Shown: one piece after another, positions 17,185 to 25,730 of the stretch | Layout of the letters: the number at the start of each line of letters is the position of its first letter | Numbering within the stretch: the stretch's first letter is position 1 | Source of the DNA: CAZPMT01 sp964587655 | GTDB lineage: Bacteria > Hydrogenedentota > Hydrogenedentia > Hydrogenedentales > SLHB01 | Assembly: GCA_964587655.1 (NCBI GenBank) | Contig: CAZPMT010000022.1 | Location: forward strand, 1-56,690 | Length of the DNA: 56,690 nt | Reading direction: 5' to 3' | Notes under the pieces: generated by a model | Database searches by the model: none | What the model was told of the DNA's origin: nothing | What the model saw: the letters and a program-made list of their open reading frames with translations, nothing else | Program-made: the position numbers and the translations under genes

Positions 17185-18693
17185 TCAGCCGCCAGTATTA
17201 TGGTCCGATATACGTGCGGATGACGGGGGAATCAGAAAGACCTGAGCGTGGGATTCCAGGGGCACGTCCAGCGAAGCACGGTCATTGTCGGAATGTTGGA
17301 GAGGCAAAGCTTTCGCTGCGCCGCCCACCTCGAAAGCCTCATTGCCGAGAGGATACCCCGGTTGACGCAACGAAACGGTCGCACGGGGAGCGGATATCTC
17401 CGGCGGATCGTTTTTCGGAAGGACGAACAACAACACGCCCTTGTCGCCGCAAAGAATCGTGCGAATGAGGAACCCGTCGCCCGTATTATGGACCGGCATA
17501 CGGGCGGGTTCGTGCGTTTCCCACAGGTCCACCGGCTCCGATATCGCCAGGAGTTCCCGCAGGGATGCGATCTCCTCCAAGAGGCGGGCATTGGCCCGGG
17601 CATGTGCGCCGCCCGGATCGTCGAACTTGGGCGGGAACAGCTCGATGCCCTTGCTTCCGCCGGCCACGAGTGCGTATATCATGTTGCGCAGACGCGACAC
17701 TCCAAACGGCGGCTGGGACAGGGAATGGATATCCGAAGGGAAGACCCACGCGTAAGAGATACCCGGCTCGGATGCACACTTGGATTCTTCCATGGCGTTC
17801 AGGAGTATCGGAACATAGGTTGCGGACGCACACGCCTCGGCGTAAGTTAACTGTGGTTCGATATGGTTCCGTTCCATGATCTGCGCGAAATGCGCGGGGC
17901 CCTTCGCACCCAAATCCATGTTGCAGAACTTGATCGTGCGCAGCAAGCGCCGCTGTTCCTTCGCCACTGAAATAGCCTCTAGCGCCGCCTTCTCCGGAGT
18001 CTCGTATTGATGCGTGAGACACGTAATGCAATCGGCGCCGCTTTCCAGGGTGCGAACTACGGTGTGCTCGGGACGGAACAGACGTGCGAATGACTCAACC
18101 GGTTTGCCCTGAGCGGGAGTGAGTCGTACCCGGGCGGGTGGGACCTCAAAGTCATCGGAACGGGGCAGGTCGCACTGGCCGTATACAAGGCCCTTCTTTC
18201 CACCCGGTATCGCGCCGATGCGCGCGAGCGCAACGGAAACGCCGTTGACCGTTGCCGCGGTTATCTCACAGGCATCCGGTGCGTTATTGATAACATAGAG
18301 ATAGATCTTCCGGACCTCCGGCGCATAGACGGAATAGCAGATGGCCAGGGAAGGCTGCCTCTCCAGCGTAAACGCGATCTCCTGCGAGCCAATCGCGAGA
18401 ACCTGCTGTGTCGTCTCTTCTTTCGGCAAAGGCGTCGTGGGCATGTAGCCGATGAAAGAGTACTCCCCGGCAGGTACGCTATCCGGTTCCGCCATGCTCC
18501 ACAGGACCGGAAGGATTTCGCCAGATGCCGTCTTGATCGCGAGGTTGTCCAGCGCCAACGTCTCATTGCCGGCGTTGCGGACGATCAGGCGGCACACGTC
18601 CACAGGGAATTGATACGCCGCCACTACTTCGACGCCGGCTTGGGCGAGTACCGCCACGTGAAGGGCGAATATGGAAACGAACAGCTTGCTCAT
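17185..18693 (-). CDS. Secreted protein, possible glycosidase-like fold, carrying two palindromic repeats
   Basis: 502 residues with signal peptide (KLFVSIFALHVAVLAQAG). The first ~200 residues look beta-rich (Ig-like); the second half has a TIM-barrel flavour with GISYAWVFPSDI and YALVAGGSKGIELFPPKF, reminiscent of secreted glycoside-hydrolase-like proteins, but I cannot name a family. ATG 18693 overlaps the stop of the upstream TPR gene (ATGA). Two copies of the 29-bp palindrome lie in this gene: one internal (17478-17506, encoding MPVHNTGDGF in frame) and one at the C-terminus (17190-17218), which supplies the last residues SDHNTGG and is followed by the stop. Last gene of the run. Confidence 0.7.
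   Translation of the reverse strand: MSKLFVSIFALHVAVLAQAGVEVVAAYQFPVDVCRLIVRNAGNETLALDNLAIKTASGEILPVLWSMAEPDSVPAGEYSFIGYMPTTPLPKEETTQQVLAIGSQEIAFTLERQPSLAICYSVYAPEVRKIYLYVINNAPDACEITAATVNGVSVALARIGAIPGGKKGLVYGQCDLPRSDDFEVPPARVRLTPAQGKPVESFARLFRPEHTVVRTLESGADCITCLTHQYETPEKAALEAISVAKEQRRLLRTIKFCNMDLGAKGPAHFAQIMERNHIEPQLTYAEACASATYVPILLNAMEESKCASEPGISYAWVFPSDIHSLSQPPFGVSRLRNMIYALVAGGSKGIELFPPKFDDPGGAHARANARLLEEIASLRELLAISEPVDLWETHEPARMPVHNTGDGFLIRTILCGDKGVLLFVLPKNDPPEISAPRATVSLRQPGYPLGNEAFEVGGAAKALPLQHSDNDRASLDVPLESHAQVFLIPPSSARISDHNTGG
17190..17218. repeat. 29-bp palindrome, copy A (degenerate)
   Basis: Arms CGCCAGTAT and ATACGTGCG around the 11-base spacer TATGGTCCGAT. It is a diverged copy of the element also found at 17478, 33695 and 38500. 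It forms the extreme 3' end of the coding region of the 17185-18693 gene. Confidence 0.8.
17478..17506. repeat. 29-bp palindrome, copy B (inside a gene)
   Basis: Perfect 9-bp arms CGCCCGTAT and ATACGGGCG with spacer TATGGACCGGC. It lies in frame within the coding sequence of the 17185-18693 gene (minus strand), encoding part of ARMPVHNTGDGF. Flanking bases (AACCCGT before it) resemble those of copy C. Confidence 0.88.
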
Positions 18694-20378
18694 TTCGGTC
18701 CCGCTCCGTCCGATCTTCCCTGCAACCGGGCGAGTTCCTGCTGCGCCGTGCCGGCAGAGCTGGACTGAGGATATTTGTCCACGATCTCCTGATAGCACCG
18801 CGCCGCTTCAGCGTGGTCGGCCTTGGCCATAGCCGTGCGGGCCATGATATCCAATGCCTGCGGCGCAAGGTCGCTTCGCGGATACTTGTCCGGAAACGCA
18901 TCCAGCAAACCGACCGCCTGGATGTTGTCGCCTTTACCCATGCAGTCGAGCGCACGCAGAAAGACCGCCGCCGCTTTCAAGTCATCGCTGTCCGCGATTG
19001 GCTCAAGCTTGTCCAGTTGCTCGAGCGAACGGTCGTATTGCCCCGCCCGGTTGAACAGAGTCGCCGCCCTCAGGCGCAGATTCGGACGCGGCTTCTCGGC
19101 CCCGTCGCAGTACTCGACAAACGCTTGGCCCGCTCCACGATAATCAGAGCGCTCCTCGACAAGGACGTCAGCCATGCGTTGGAGCGCCCGCTCGCGCCAC
19201 GGTGTGGAGGCCGTCGTGTCCCGCCAGGCAGCCTGGAGCAGATCCACGGCCGGTTTCACCTGGGCATCCTGCAGCCAGCGCGCCGCAAGCAGCACCGCGA
19301 ACATGGCGCGGACATCCGGCGGAACGGACGGATATGCTTCCTGCCCCCACGCAAGAAACTGCTCCCTGCACCTCGACAGTTTTCCTCTCATCTCGAGTGA
19401 TTGCTTGAGGTCGACGGTCAACGCGTAGTTCTTGTCCGACCCCAACAGAAACACGGCTGTTCCAAGACAGGCGCGGTCTTCGGGGGTCAGGCTGCCCGGC
19501 GATCCAATCAACTGCTGGAGTGACGACACCGCGGATACTATGTCGCCCTTTTCGAGTGCGCGGCCCGTCTCCCGAACAAGAGTTCGTCCGGTTCCCGGCT
19601 GCGAACCGGATTCCTCCAGCGCGGCCAAGGCCCGTTCCTTGATGGGATTCAGCACGGGGTCCTCGATATACTCGGATGACATTACAAGGGGATAGTCCCA
19701 GTCTCCGGTCTGAATCCAAAAGAGGCAGAGGCCGCTGAACACCATCTTCGCTCGCTGCGGATCCTTCAACCACGCCTCCAACCAGCACCGGGCCGCCTGA
19801 TGCATGTCTCCCGCGTCCTTCGCGCGGTCGCCCTTGCGGACCAACGCAAACACCGCCACCCGCGAATCCGGCGCACTCCGGATCGCGTCGTCCAGCAAGC
19901 GCGCCGCCTGATCCGGCGCGCCGTTGATCTGCCGGTCAAGCGCCATGCACGCGACACGGCTGTCCGGATACTGCTCCACAAGCGACGAGCAGAACGCGCT
20001 CGCCCTTTCCGCTCCGGTTGTGAGGCACGAATCTAGTGCCGCAAGCCCCAGCGGGGAGTTCTTGAAGGCCGTCACCATTCCTTCCAGTGCCGCATGCCTT
20101 TCCAGGCCGGTATCCTTGCACCAGATTGCGACTAGACGATCCAGCACTTCCTGCGTACGCGGGTCCTGTGGCATTCGCTCGATGACATCCTGATTTTCGC
20201 GGCAATACGCGTTAATCTCATCAGCGCTGGACTGCGATAGGCCGGCCGGGACATGTCTGTCCGGCGCAGGTCCGATTCGGTCCGAGAAGAAGAACAAGAC
20301 CACGCCTGCAACAATAAACACCACACCAAGCACGAACAGAATCGATATGTACATGCGACTCGTTTTATGGCCTAGCAT
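18690..20378 (-). CDS. TPR-repeat protein with N-terminal membrane anchor
   Basis: 562 residues. One N-terminal helix (YISILFVLGVVFIVAGVVLFFF) anchors a large periplasmic domain of degenerate TPR/alpha-solenoid repeats. The clearest repeats are C-terminal: LFNRAGQYDRSLEQLDKLEP, GLLDAFPDKYPRSDLAPQAL and YQEIVDKYPQSSSAGTAQQEL, a pattern like BamD/YbgF-type outer-membrane lipoproteins. Start at ATG 20378, 19 bases after the stop of the solute-binding gene; an upstream frame extension would overlap that gene. Probably a scaffold for the other products of this operon. Confidence 0.78.
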   Translation of the reverse strand: MLGHKTSRMYISILFVLGVVFIVAGVVLFFFSDRIGPAPDRHVPAGLSQSSADEINAYCRENQDVIERMPQDPRTQEVLDRLVAIWCKDTGLERHAALEGMVTAFKNSPLGLAALDSCLTTGAERASAFCSSLVEQYPDSRVACMALDRQINGAPDQAARLLDDAIRSAPDSRVAVFALVRKGDRAKDAGDMHQAARCWLEAWLKDPQRAKMVFSGLCLFWIQTGDWDYPLVMSSEYIEDPVLNPIKERALAALEESGSQPGTGRTLVRETGRALEKGDIVSAVSSLQQLIGSPGSLTPEDRACLGTAVFLLGSDKNYALTVDLKQSLEMRGKLSRCREQFLAWGQEAYPSVPPDVRAMFAVLLAARWLQDAQVKPAVDLLQAAWRDTTASTPWRERALQRMADVLVEERSDYRGAGQAFVEYCDGAEKPRPNLRLRAATLFNRAGQYDRSLEQLDKLEPIADSDDLKAAAVFLRALDCMGKGDNIQAVGLLDAFPDKYPRSDLAPQALDIMARTAMAKADHAEAARCYQEIVDKYPQSSSAGTAQQELARLQGRSDGAGPK

Positions 20379-20397
20379 CGTGTCCAGACTCCGCGGC

Positions 20398-21684
20398 CTA
20401 GTAACGCGAGACGTCGCTGGCTGCCGGTGCGGCCGGCTGCGCTCCAACCTGTATCGGCTCCATCAGCCTCACGAACCCCATCAGTCTGCTACCGGTCTCC
20501 GCCAGGAGGGCTGGTAACTCGCTGAACCGCTGGATGATGGCTTTGCGCTGCGGTTCGAACCGGGCCGGGTCCGCCGGCGCAAAACGCGCCTTCATGCACG
20601 TGTCCAACAGAACGCGGTAACCCGGAACGCTTGAGGCAATTTCAGCAAACTCCGGCGAGTCAACCACATGCTTGAACACCGGCACATGCCGGAACGCGAG
20701 GTCTGGGTTACGCACCTTATCCACCCGGGTGGCCTCGACGAGCGCGATCTGCGCCTCTTTGGTCAAGAGCAGCTTGATGAACTCACGCGCCGCCTTTGTC
20801 TTCTCTTCGCTGTTCTTCCGCACGGCAAAGCATTCCATGAAGCCTACGGGCCGGATTGTTGCGCCGGAGCCCGCCATGAGAACAGCCGGAAACGTTGCAA
20901 TGCCGATTCTGGGCGACAAAGTCAGCGTGCGAAACATCTCGTACTTAATACCCACCTCTTCCTCCGGCGAGTTCCATTTGAAATCGTCGGGCCAAAAGAC
21001 CTTGCGCATCTGGTACTGCACCACCAGGGTCAAAAAAGAGGTCCCCGCATCCGCGGGAACGTCCATAGCAACGCCCATTAGACAACACCCAATCTGCTCT
21101 TCAGTCATATTTGCCGCAAGAAAACCCGACACCTGCTTTTCAGCGTTGGCGCCTTTCGAGATCTTCTCGGCCGCAGCGAATATTTCGTCCCAATTCCCGA
21201 ATGCCGGCTCAACGCCGACTTTTTCCATTATATCCTTGCGGTATCTCAGCACATAGCTCTCTACGCGATACGGAAGCGCCCACACTTTCCCGTCCCACGC
21301 CACTGCCTCGTAGATGTTTGGAGGGATAATCTCCTTGGGATCAAGACCCAACTCCGCAAAGACAGAGTCTATGGGTTCGATGACACCCTTCTGGCACAAG
21401 TACGGGATGTCATTGTCATAAAATCCCACCAGCGCCGAAACCACATCAGGCAGATCATTCAGCGAATTCGGCAACGGCGTGGTCGATGGAAACACCTCTG
21501 AGCGCCATTGCATCGCCTCAACCACCCGAAGCTCCGGCCGCAACTTGCTCACCAAAGCCTCCGGCACCGAGGAGACCGCTTGCACCCGCCCCACACTCAA
21601 TACCGCCGGTGCGGGACCCTCCGCCGCACGCGCGGATAATGTAGCCGCTGCAATAACCGCTGCCAACGCCATACCGTGTTTCAT
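20398..21684 (-). CDS. Extracellular solute-binding protein (family 1-like)
   Basis: 428 residues. Signal peptide (HGMALAAVIAAATLSARA) followed by a type 1/MalE-like periplasmic binding fold: DVVSALVGFYDNDIPYLCQKG, AVAWDGKVWALPYRVESYVL (hinge region), RKDIMEKVGVEPAFGNWDE and KTKAAREFIKLLLTKEAQIAL. No ABC permease or ATPase gene is next to it, so it may use a transporter encoded elsewhere or serve as a sensor. Its ATG overlaps the stop of the MauE-like gene (ATGA, 21681-21684). Signal sequence has no clear lipobox cysteine. Confidence 0.85.
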   Translation of the reverse strand: MKHGMALAAVIAAATLSARAAEGPAPAVLSVGRVQAVSSVPEALVSKLRPELRVVEAMQWRSEVFPSTTPLPNSLNDLPDVVSALVGFYDNDIPYLCQKGVIEPIDSVFAELGLDPKEIIPPNIYEAVAWDGKVWALPYRVESYVLRYRKDIMEKVGVEPAFGNWDEIFAAAEKISKGANAEKQVSGFLAANMTEEQIGCCLMGVAMDVPADAGTSFLTLVVQYQMRKVFWPDDFKWNSPEEEVGIKYEMFRTLTLSPRIGIATFPAVLMAGSGATIRPVGFMECFAVRKNSEEKTKAAREFIKLLLTKEAQIALVEATRVDKVRNPDLAFRHVPVFKHVVDSPEFAEIASSVPGYRVLLDTCMKARFAPADPARFEPQRKAIIQRFSELPALLAETGSRLMGFVRLMEPIQVGAQPAAPAASDVSRY

Positions 21685-22160
21685 TGTGTTTCCTCCCGTG
21701 GTTGTGGCACGCGCCGCATCACGCGCACCTGATGCCAGAGCAATGCCACCGCAACTACAAACAAACCGCTGGTCCGCGCGATGGAAATCCAGTCAATAGG
21801 GCTTTCTCCGGTCGCGCTGCCGAAACAACTGCACGCGATCTTCAAGCCCGCCGCCAAGGCGTAACCCTGGACGCCAATGAACAGCAGCAGCATCGGCGCA
21901 AGAAGTAAAAGCGCTTCAATCACGAGAATGTCAAGCACGAGCAAGACTCCGACAGCCATCTCGGCCGGCGGCAATACCGCGGCAAGAAGAACCCCCATTT
22001 CTTTGCCGCATATCTGATAGTCGTAGATGCCCGAGAGAAATTCAAACGGGAACTGCAGCTTTGGCCATGAAGAGATGCAAAAGAGCACACCCAACAGCAA
22101 CTGCAGCGTCGTGCAAACCCCTGCCCATATGCCGCCGGACCGTTCATTTTTCATGTACAT
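21681..22160 (-). CDS. MauE/DoxX-like redox membrane protein
   Basis: 159 residues with four to five hydrophobic helices, including TLQLLLGVLFCISSWPKLQF, MAVGVLLVLDILVIEALLLL and SGLFVVAVALLWHQV. The conserved MauE-type loop ACSCFG follows helix three, with cysteines likely to be redox-active or metal-binding, and the pair YQICGKEMG in the first loop adds another. MauE-like proteins supply disulfide redox power to periplasmic proteins. The gene overlaps the 3' end of the C39-rhodanese gene by 17 bases, which ties it to that product. Start could be Met 22160 or 22154. Confidence 0.78.
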   Translation of the reverse strand: MYMKNERSGGIWAGVCTTLQLLLGVLFCISSWPKLQFPFEFLSGIYDYQICGKEMGVLLAAVLPPAEMAVGVLLVLDILVIEALLLLAPMLLLFIGVQGYALAAGLKIACSCFGSATGESPIDWISIARTSGLFVVAVALLWHQVRVMRRVPQPREETQ

Positions 22161-23220
22161 TGTTCTTATTCCAGTCCGCCCAGCCGCCTTCGTAATAATA
22201 GATGCGGCTGAATCCCAATCGGTTCAGGTTTCTCGATACGATAAAGGCGAGGTCGCACTGGGAACTCTGGCAGTAGACGATGATGGGAACAGCCGGTTGG
22301 TACGGCTTCATGACAGAGGCAATTTGCTTTTCCGTTTCGAGGGGACTCACATTGATTGCGCCCGGCACATGCCCGGCATCAAAATCCCTTTGCAGTCGCG
22401 CGTCAACTATTACGGCGCCTCCGTCTGAAAACTCTTTCAACTGATTGGCGGTCACGCGAGGCAGGAATGTTCCATAGTGGCGATCCTGAACGGCGGCAAC
22501 CGTCTCGGAACTGCCCAAGAGCGAACCCTCCCTTTGGAAGACGACGGGTATCAAGGGAAAGGCGACAATGCAGAGCAGCACCACGGCGACCCGCAGGAGA
22601 GAGTTCATTGGCGAAATAAACATCCGCCGATTGAATATTGCGGGAAAGCGAGGGATCAGTATCCTGATGCCGGCGGCGGCTACGATTAGGAACAGGAGTT
22701 TAGCGTAACTGGGCCAGAAGACGCTTCCCAGACTGAATGCTTTGTCGGCCACAACCAATGCAAGGCCGTTCCACTGGGCACGCAGTTTCTCCTCGCTCTC
22801 AACTTCCCGGCCGGCTGCGGCGTCTAGAATGAGCTTTCGCCCCCCCTTACCTGGCAACGCGACAAAATAGTGATCCAACTTCTTCGATTCAGGGAAAGCG
22901 CGAACGGCCAGGATCAGAGGATATGGACATCTCTTTAACGTGGAGAGGCTCAACCCTTTCGCTGGGATGGCGTGCAGGCCAATGTCGGCCGCCGCCCTAC
23001 AAAGGTCACTCAACGTGCTGCCGACAGGGTCAGACTGGTAATCGGGCTTTGCCAGCGACTTGAACTGGACGTCTTTCTCGTAATATTGGCTAATCGCATA
23101 GAGGCAGTAAAGACCGCATTTTGATGGATCGCCTCCCGTGTCTCCATCCGCACTTGCCACAATCATCGTCAGCGCCAGGAATAGAGTCATCACCCCCCTC
23201 GTGCACCAAGTGTGTAGCAT
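22144..23220 (-). CDS. C39-like cysteine peptidase fused to a rhodanese domain, membrane protein
   Basis: 358 residues in three parts. After a signal/anchor (MTLFLALTMIVASADG), residues about 30-160 look like a C39 peptidase: catalytic Cys35 in SKCGLYCLYAISQYY, His117 in KLDHYFVALPGKGG and Asp133 in LILDAAAG. Two membrane helices follow (LLFLIVAAAGIRILIP and VAVVLLCIVAFPLIPVV). The C-terminal ~110 residues are a rhodanese domain: AVIVDARLQRDFDAGHVPGA and the active-site loop IVYCQSSQC with Cys317. The peptidase would sit on the periplasmic side. Such a fusion beside a MauE protein suggests redox- or sulfur-linked processing of an exported peptide; that is inference. Confidence 0.78.
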   Translation of the reverse strand: MLHTWCTRGVMTLFLALTMIVASADGDTGGDPSKCGLYCLYAISQYYEKDVQFKSLAKPDYQSDPVGSTLSDLCRAAADIGLHAIPAKGLSLSTLKRCPYPLILAVRAFPESKKLDHYFVALPGKGGRKLILDAAAGREVESEEKLRAQWNGLALVVADKAFSLGSVFWPSYAKLLFLIVAAAGIRILIPRFPAIFNRRMFISPMNSLLRVAVVLLCIVAFPLIPVVFQREGSLLGSSETVAAVQDRHYGTFLPRVTANQLKEFSDGGAVIVDARLQRDFDAGHVPGAINVSPLETEKQIASVMKPYQPAVPIIVYCQSSQCDLAFIVSRNLNRLGFSRIYYYEGGWADWNKNNVHEK

Positions 23221-23264
23221 TATCCCATTTCGCCTTCAGGAGGCAGAAACCCATCAGGGGACAA

Positions 23265-24545
23265 TCAAGAGTTGCCTGCCTTACGTCCCGACATCTTCCG
23301 GCTACGAGAAATCAGCAGCACGGCCACTGCCGCGAGTCCGATCCCAGCGGCTATCAGGTAGATTGCGGCCCTCTTGGTTGTGCCCGTGGCCGTTCGATTC
23401 TCATTGCCGGCGGCCCCTTGTACCGCAGTGCCCGGAGCCTTCATTCCTTGGTTGTCGTCCGCTTGTCCGGTTGCTCCGGATTTTGCCTGGGCGACCGTCT
23501 TGTCAATCTTTTCCAAGGAGCTATTGCTTACTCTTGCAACAATCTCCCCGTTCTGCCACTCAAATCCTGACTGCCCTCTATAATTCTCATTGATGATTGT
23601 GACAACCGTCCCGTTTGGAATATCCGACAGTCTAAAGGCGTCCGCCGCATCAAAGTTGGGGTTCAAATTGAAGTCAGAGAGTCTTATCGATGTCTTGGTG
23701 GAATCCGTTCTTCCGTCTTCGAGTTCCCCAATTTCCACTACCTCCGCCGATACGGGAAGCCGAGCGCCTTGTATCTCCTCCAGCTTGATATTGTCCATCG
23801 TCAAGGTCCAGCGTCTTGCCTTGACATCCCCCAAGGGAGCTGGAGCAAACGGACCTGTACCCAATCCATTCTGATGCTGCCCGACGACTTTTTCGATCCG
23901 GCATTTTACGGGCGCATAGCCGGCTTCAGGATCAACCCAGACTGTGATGTTGCCTTGCTTTGAAGCACCACTGATAGCTACAACCTTGCGGCCATCCATC
24001 TCCTCCTCAGCGATAGCCGCAGTCTGCTCATCAAGCAGTTGCCCAAACGATTTCTCGATACTCACGTTGGTGAAGCGACCGTATAAGGGGCCGCCAGACT
24101 CCGGGGATGACTGGCGCACTCCCGCCATCTCCTTTGAACTCTCGAATGCATTGATATTCCACCCGCTGTCGTACTTCCGGCACTCGAAGAACAAGTTCTC
24201 ATGCCCTTTCAAGCCACGCAGATACTGATCGATGGCCTTGTAAGGCGCCTCCGGCCCCTCCGTTTCCTCCAGCATGCCTGACTCGTACAACCGATCTGAA
24301 TCGCGACTTACAGCGTATTCGTAATGAAAGCGTTGCCGAATCTTCCCATCGAACCCCGTCGCAACTATATCGGTTTGCACATGAAACTGCACGCGATTAG
24401 CCCAATTCAGATGGTTAAGGTATCCCTTGAGGGCCTCCGGACGTTCCTGCCCCTGGACCTCATGGGAAAGCAGAACTAACGTCGTACAGATACAACACAA
24501 CGCAAAACAAGCTTCTCTATACTTGTAGGGACGATGCGGGCCCAT
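23265..24545 (-). CDS. Secreted protein with C-terminal membrane anchor, unknown function
   Basis: About 426 residues from ATG 24545 (upstream starts at 24575 and GTG 24608 are possible). Signal peptide: ACFALCCICTTLVLLSHEVQG. The middle is beta-rich and resembles outer-membrane lipoprotein-sorting/LolA-like folds by pattern (NRVQFHVQTDIVATGFDGKI, VWVDPEAGYAPVKCRIEKV), and ends with a conserved-looking turn FRLSDIPNGTVVTIINE. A Gly/Ala/Thr-rich linker leads to a C-terminal helix (AAIYLIAAGIGLAAVAVLLI) and basic tail. It is the first gene behind the promoter at 24697-24725. A homologue-free assignment; function unknown. Confidence 0.65.
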   Translation of the reverse strand: MGPHRPYKYREACFALCCICTTLVLLSHEVQGQERPEALKGYLNHLNWANRVQFHVQTDIVATGFDGKIRQRFHYEYAVSRDSDRLYESGMLEETEGPEAPYKAIDQYLRGLKGHENLFFECRKYDSGWNINAFESSKEMAGVRQSSPESGGPLYGRFTNVSIEKSFGQLLDEQTAAIAEEEMDGRKVVAISGASKQGNITVWVDPEAGYAPVKCRIEKVVGQHQNGLGTGPFAPAPLGDVKARRWTLTMDNIKLEEIQGARLPVSAEVVEIGELEDGRTDSTKTSIRLSDFNLNPNFDAADAFRLSDIPNGTVVTIINENYRGQSGFEWQNGEIVARVSNSSLEKIDKTVAQAKSGATGQADDNQGMKAPGTAVQGAAGNENRTATGTTKRAAIYLIAAGIGLAAVAVLLISRSRKMSGRKAGNS

Positions 24546-24696
24546 CACTGGCTTCAACTCCTCGGCGGCTGCCATGCCACATTCTTGCAGAGACAGGCAA
24601 GACGGCACGGATTTGCGTCACTTCTCCTCAATTCGCTCAGAAGGACGAAGCGGCGACTTGCGCCACCGCCTCCACCTCACACTCCACTAATAATCA

Positions 24697-24725
24697 TGTA
24701 TATTATGCGAGCGTGCATTTGTCAA
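24697..24725 (-). promoter_or_regulatory. Sigma-70-type promoter for the C39-rhodanese operon
   Basis: Read on the minus strand there is a perfect -35 TTGACA (24725-24720), a 17-base spacer and a -10 TATACA (24702-24697) in an AT-rich island inside GC-rich DNA. Transcription would begin near 24690, about 145 bases before the chosen start at 24545. Confidence 0.65.
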
Positions 24726-24825
24726 GCACAAGTTTACCGGCCGGACGGGGACCGCTGCCCAGAAAAGGTTCTGCGGCCCGTCAAAGAATCGAGCTTCGTC
24801 AGCGGACTTCGTGTCTTGCGGACTT

Positions 24826-25434
24826 CTACTTGGGATTCTTCATCCGGACGGCGAGTTGCGCGACGCGCATCCCGAGCGCCTCGCCCTTCTTGAGATAGTA
24901 CTCAGAGACGAGGCTTTCTTCTTGTTTCTCCTCTGACTTGCCCGACGGGTTTTCGCCGATGATAGCGGACGCTCCGAGGGGTTGACGCGCGTCAGGGCCG
25001 CCAACGACGATCATCTGGCACACGAGCATGGAATGGATGATATCCATCTGCACCAATTCCTCGCCTGCGGAGATCCCGCTTGCCGTCACGAAGGCCGCGC
25101 CGAGTTTGTCGCGGAGCGCGTTATCCTTGATGGGCCAGCTATTGATGAATTCCTGGAGGGGTGGCGCGACGTTTGCCTTGTACACGGGACTGCCCGCAAT
25201 CACGGCGTCGGCGGCAAGCACGTCATCCACTTTCGCCTCCGCGACGCTTCGCAGATTCACTACTGCACCCTCCACGGAGCAAGCGCCTTTCGCCACGGCT
25301 TCCGCCATGGCGCGGGTATGTCCCTTGGCGCTGAAGTACACGACAAGGACGTTGGCTTTCTTCGATTCCTCGTTTGCCCCCATCGCGAGAACAGGCAAGA
25401 AGACCAGCAGGCATAACAGGGCGGCTTTGCGCAT
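24826..25434 (-). CDS. Exported flavodoxin-family (WrbA/NQO-like) protein
   Basis: 202 residues. ATG 25434 is preceded by GGAGGT and begins a signal peptide (RKAALLCLLVFLPVLAMGA). The mature part is a flavodoxin fold: VLVVYFSAKGHTRAMAEAVA is the FMN phosphate-binding loop, AADAVIAGSPVYKANVAPPL the second loop, and KLGAAFVTASG, then MIVVGGPDARQPLGASA, the third. Flavodoxin-like proteins are normally cytoplasmic, so the clear signal peptide is unusual. The upstream extension of the frame lacks a signal and an SD, so I did not use it. Confidence 0.82.
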   Translation of the reverse strand: MRKAALLCLLVFLPVLAMGANEESKKANVLVVYFSAKGHTRAMAEAVAKGACSVEGAVVNLRSVAEAKVDDVLAADAVIAGSPVYKANVAPPLQEFINSWPIKDNALRDKLGAAFVTASGISAGEELVQMDIIHSMLVCQMIVVGGPDARQPLGASAIIGENPSGKSEEKQEESLVSEYYLKKGEALGMRVAQLAVRMKNPK

Positions 25435-25730
25435 GGTTCGACCTCCGTCGACTACAACAGGTTCCAGTGGGGGAGATGGCGCGCCGGTTACAACTCGATC
25501 CCGACGAGGATCGCCTTCCCACCGAGGTGAATCTAGCACAGACCCACGTCCGCCTCAAACGAACGAAGGTCAAGAAATGACGTGAAGCGTTTGAACTTGC
25601 CGCCGACGTGCATGGCCGAGGCCAATGCGTTACACATGGCGATTCGGGGCCGCTGCATCGCCGACCCAACAGAAAGGGCCCCTACACCATTCAGTGGAGA
25701 GGCCCGCGATTTCAAACCTGTCGCGCCGGA
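25435..25730. other. Gap between the Cys/Lys-rich gene and the flavodoxin gene
   Basis: 296 bases. Apart from the flavodoxin SD at its left edge I see no gene, hairpin or promoter I can defend. Short open frames exist on both strands but none resembles a known family. Confidence 0.4.
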
